DNA of 33,094 nucleotides from Bacteroidaceae bacterium (GTDB lineage Bacteria; Bacteroidota; Bacteroidia; Bacteroidales; Bacteroidaceae): NCBI GenBank assembly GCA_017617805.1, contig JAFZVN010000068.1, positions 1 to 33,094 of the forward strand, read 5' to 3'. Shown piece by piece: positions 32,764 to 33,094 of this stretch (position 1 is its first letter; each line of letters starts with the position of its first letter). The notes under the pieces were generated by a model. It saw only the letters and a program-made list of their open reading frames with translations, ran no database searches and was not told where the DNA came from. The position numbers and the translations under genes were made by a program.

Positions 32764-32808
32764 CCCCTTAGGGGTAAAATTTGTTACTATTAATGCTTGC
32801 AAATTTTA
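32764..32808. terminator. Hairpins downstream of the protease gene
   Basis: CCCC (32764-32767) pairs with GGGG (32771-32774) around TTA. Immediately after, TAAAATTTG (32775-32783) is a perfect inverted match to CAAATTTTA (32800-32808). They lie 80-120 bp past the protease stop and could terminate transcription in either direction. Confidence 0.4.
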
Positions 32809-32869
32809 GACTTAAGGGTAACGAAATTTTTCCTTAGTGGACGCCTTTTCCGCCTCTTCTTTTGACATT

Positions 32870-32902
32870 GCAAAGTTACGACATTTTTCTGAGATATGCA
32901 AA
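32870..32902 (-). promoter_or_regulatory. Canonical leftward promoter with no obvious gene
   Basis: Minus-strand TTTG (32902-32899), a 20-nt spacer, then TAACTTTGC (32878-32870): an exact match to the Bacteroidota housekeeping consensus TTTG-N19-21-TAnnTTTG. Transcription would run left from about 32863 into the 3' end of the protease gene. No convincing protein-coding ORF follows. Confidence 0.6.
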
Positions 32903-33021
32903 TAAATGTAGTGCAAAATGCTAAAAATGCCCGATTTTTCAGTTTTTTTGAACGGGTTACAAGTGTGGTCAGGAAAAGACACACAAAAAGAAAACTGTCA
33001 ACCGGAAAAAGACAAAGAAGC

Positions 33022-33048
33022 GTTACAGTTGTTACAGTTGTTACAGTT
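33022..33048. repeat. Three tandem copies of a 9-bp repeat
   Basis: GTTACAGTT occurs three times head to tail with no mismatch (33022-33030, 33031-33039, 33040-33048). Too short and without spacers for a CRISPR array; possibly direct-repeat protein-binding sites. Confidence 0.85.
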
Positions 33049-33049
33049 G

Positions 33050-33076
33050 TTTTTTGGGTCTTGCAAGACCAAAAAA
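33050..33076. terminator. T6/A6-flanked palindrome, bidirectional-terminator-like
   Basis: The palindrome GTCTTGCAAGAC (33058-33069) is extended by G33057-C33070, one bulged G, then T6 (33050-33055) against A6 (33071-33076). The T and A runs on either side fit a terminator readable on both strands, or a binding site adjoining the tandem repeat. Confidence 0.5.
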
Positions 33077-33094
33077 TACACTTATATTTATATA

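Larger units (their letters stand above)
32686..33094. other. Non-coding right end of the window
   Basis: No gene recognised in 409 bp. It contains the leftward promoter, the paired hairpins, four related CTTAGG-like words (32741, 32767, 32811, 32833), the three-fold 9-bp repeat at 33022-33048 and a palindrome at 33050-33076. AT-rich sequence follows to the window edge. Confidence 0.6.

Noticed and set aside
33022-33048. CRISPR-like repeat
   Set aside because: Units are only 9 bp and directly adjacent with no spacers; no cas genes.

Overview
The window reads as Bacteroidota chromosome, most likely Prevotellaceae. Supporting this are promoter -7 elements of the TAnnTTTG(C) type, sometimes with TTTG about 20 nt upstream; no clear Shine-Dalgarno sequences; secreted proteins ending in type IX secretion-like tails; and families typical of the phylum (DUF4421, CotH plus lamin-tail proteins, C10 peptidases, MG2/plug proteins). 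No rRNA, tRNA, CRISPR array or intact insertion sequence was seen. Everything here is read by eye from the sequence; no database search was run.

Layout. 1-820 (+): the tail of a probable DUF3987-type protein and a small phage-like 'P5' protein, a possible mobile-element remnant. 965-12583 (-): galE with its own promoter and terminator, preceded by a probable co-directional cluster in the order Gfo/Idh/MocA oxidoreductase, DUF4421 outer-membrane protein, and two giant paralogous secreted CotH-kinase/lamin-tail proteins. 12702-18888 (+): rlmD and an RluA-type pseudouridine synthase overlapping by 4 nt, then a 900-residue exported MG2/plug-like protein and a secreted SGNH (SASA-type) esterase. 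19144-26378 (+): an exported 14-repeat MORN protein, an inositol-monophosphatase family enzyme, a YhcH-family protein, a GH13 glycogen branching enzyme of eukaryote-like type, a membrane protein and a MATE transporter. 26515-28122 (+): guaA, convergent with a CbbX/SpoVK-type AAA+ ATPase at 28140-29774 (-). 30152-32685 (+): a large secreted C10 (streptopain-like) protease interrupted by a frameshift in a run of seven G just before the catalytic cysteine. 32686-33094: non-coding, with a canonical promoter pointing left, hairpins and a tandem 9-bp repeat.

How the genes fit together. The middle of the window is housekeeping (rRNA modification, GMP synthesis, glycogen branching, UDP-galactose metabolism) interleaved with envelope and secreted proteins. 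The most unusual block is the tandem CotH pair behind a DUF4421 barrel and an oxidoreductase, which could be an uncharacterised secreted protein-modification or adhesion system. Other points of interest are the G7 frameshift at the protease active site; a 105-bp second copy of the 3' end of the AAA+ gene lying about 9 kb away, directly behind the esterase; a purine-rich repeat family that also appears, reversed and in frame, inside the inter-domain loop of the MATE transporter; and a strong orphan promoter antisense to the protease 3' end.
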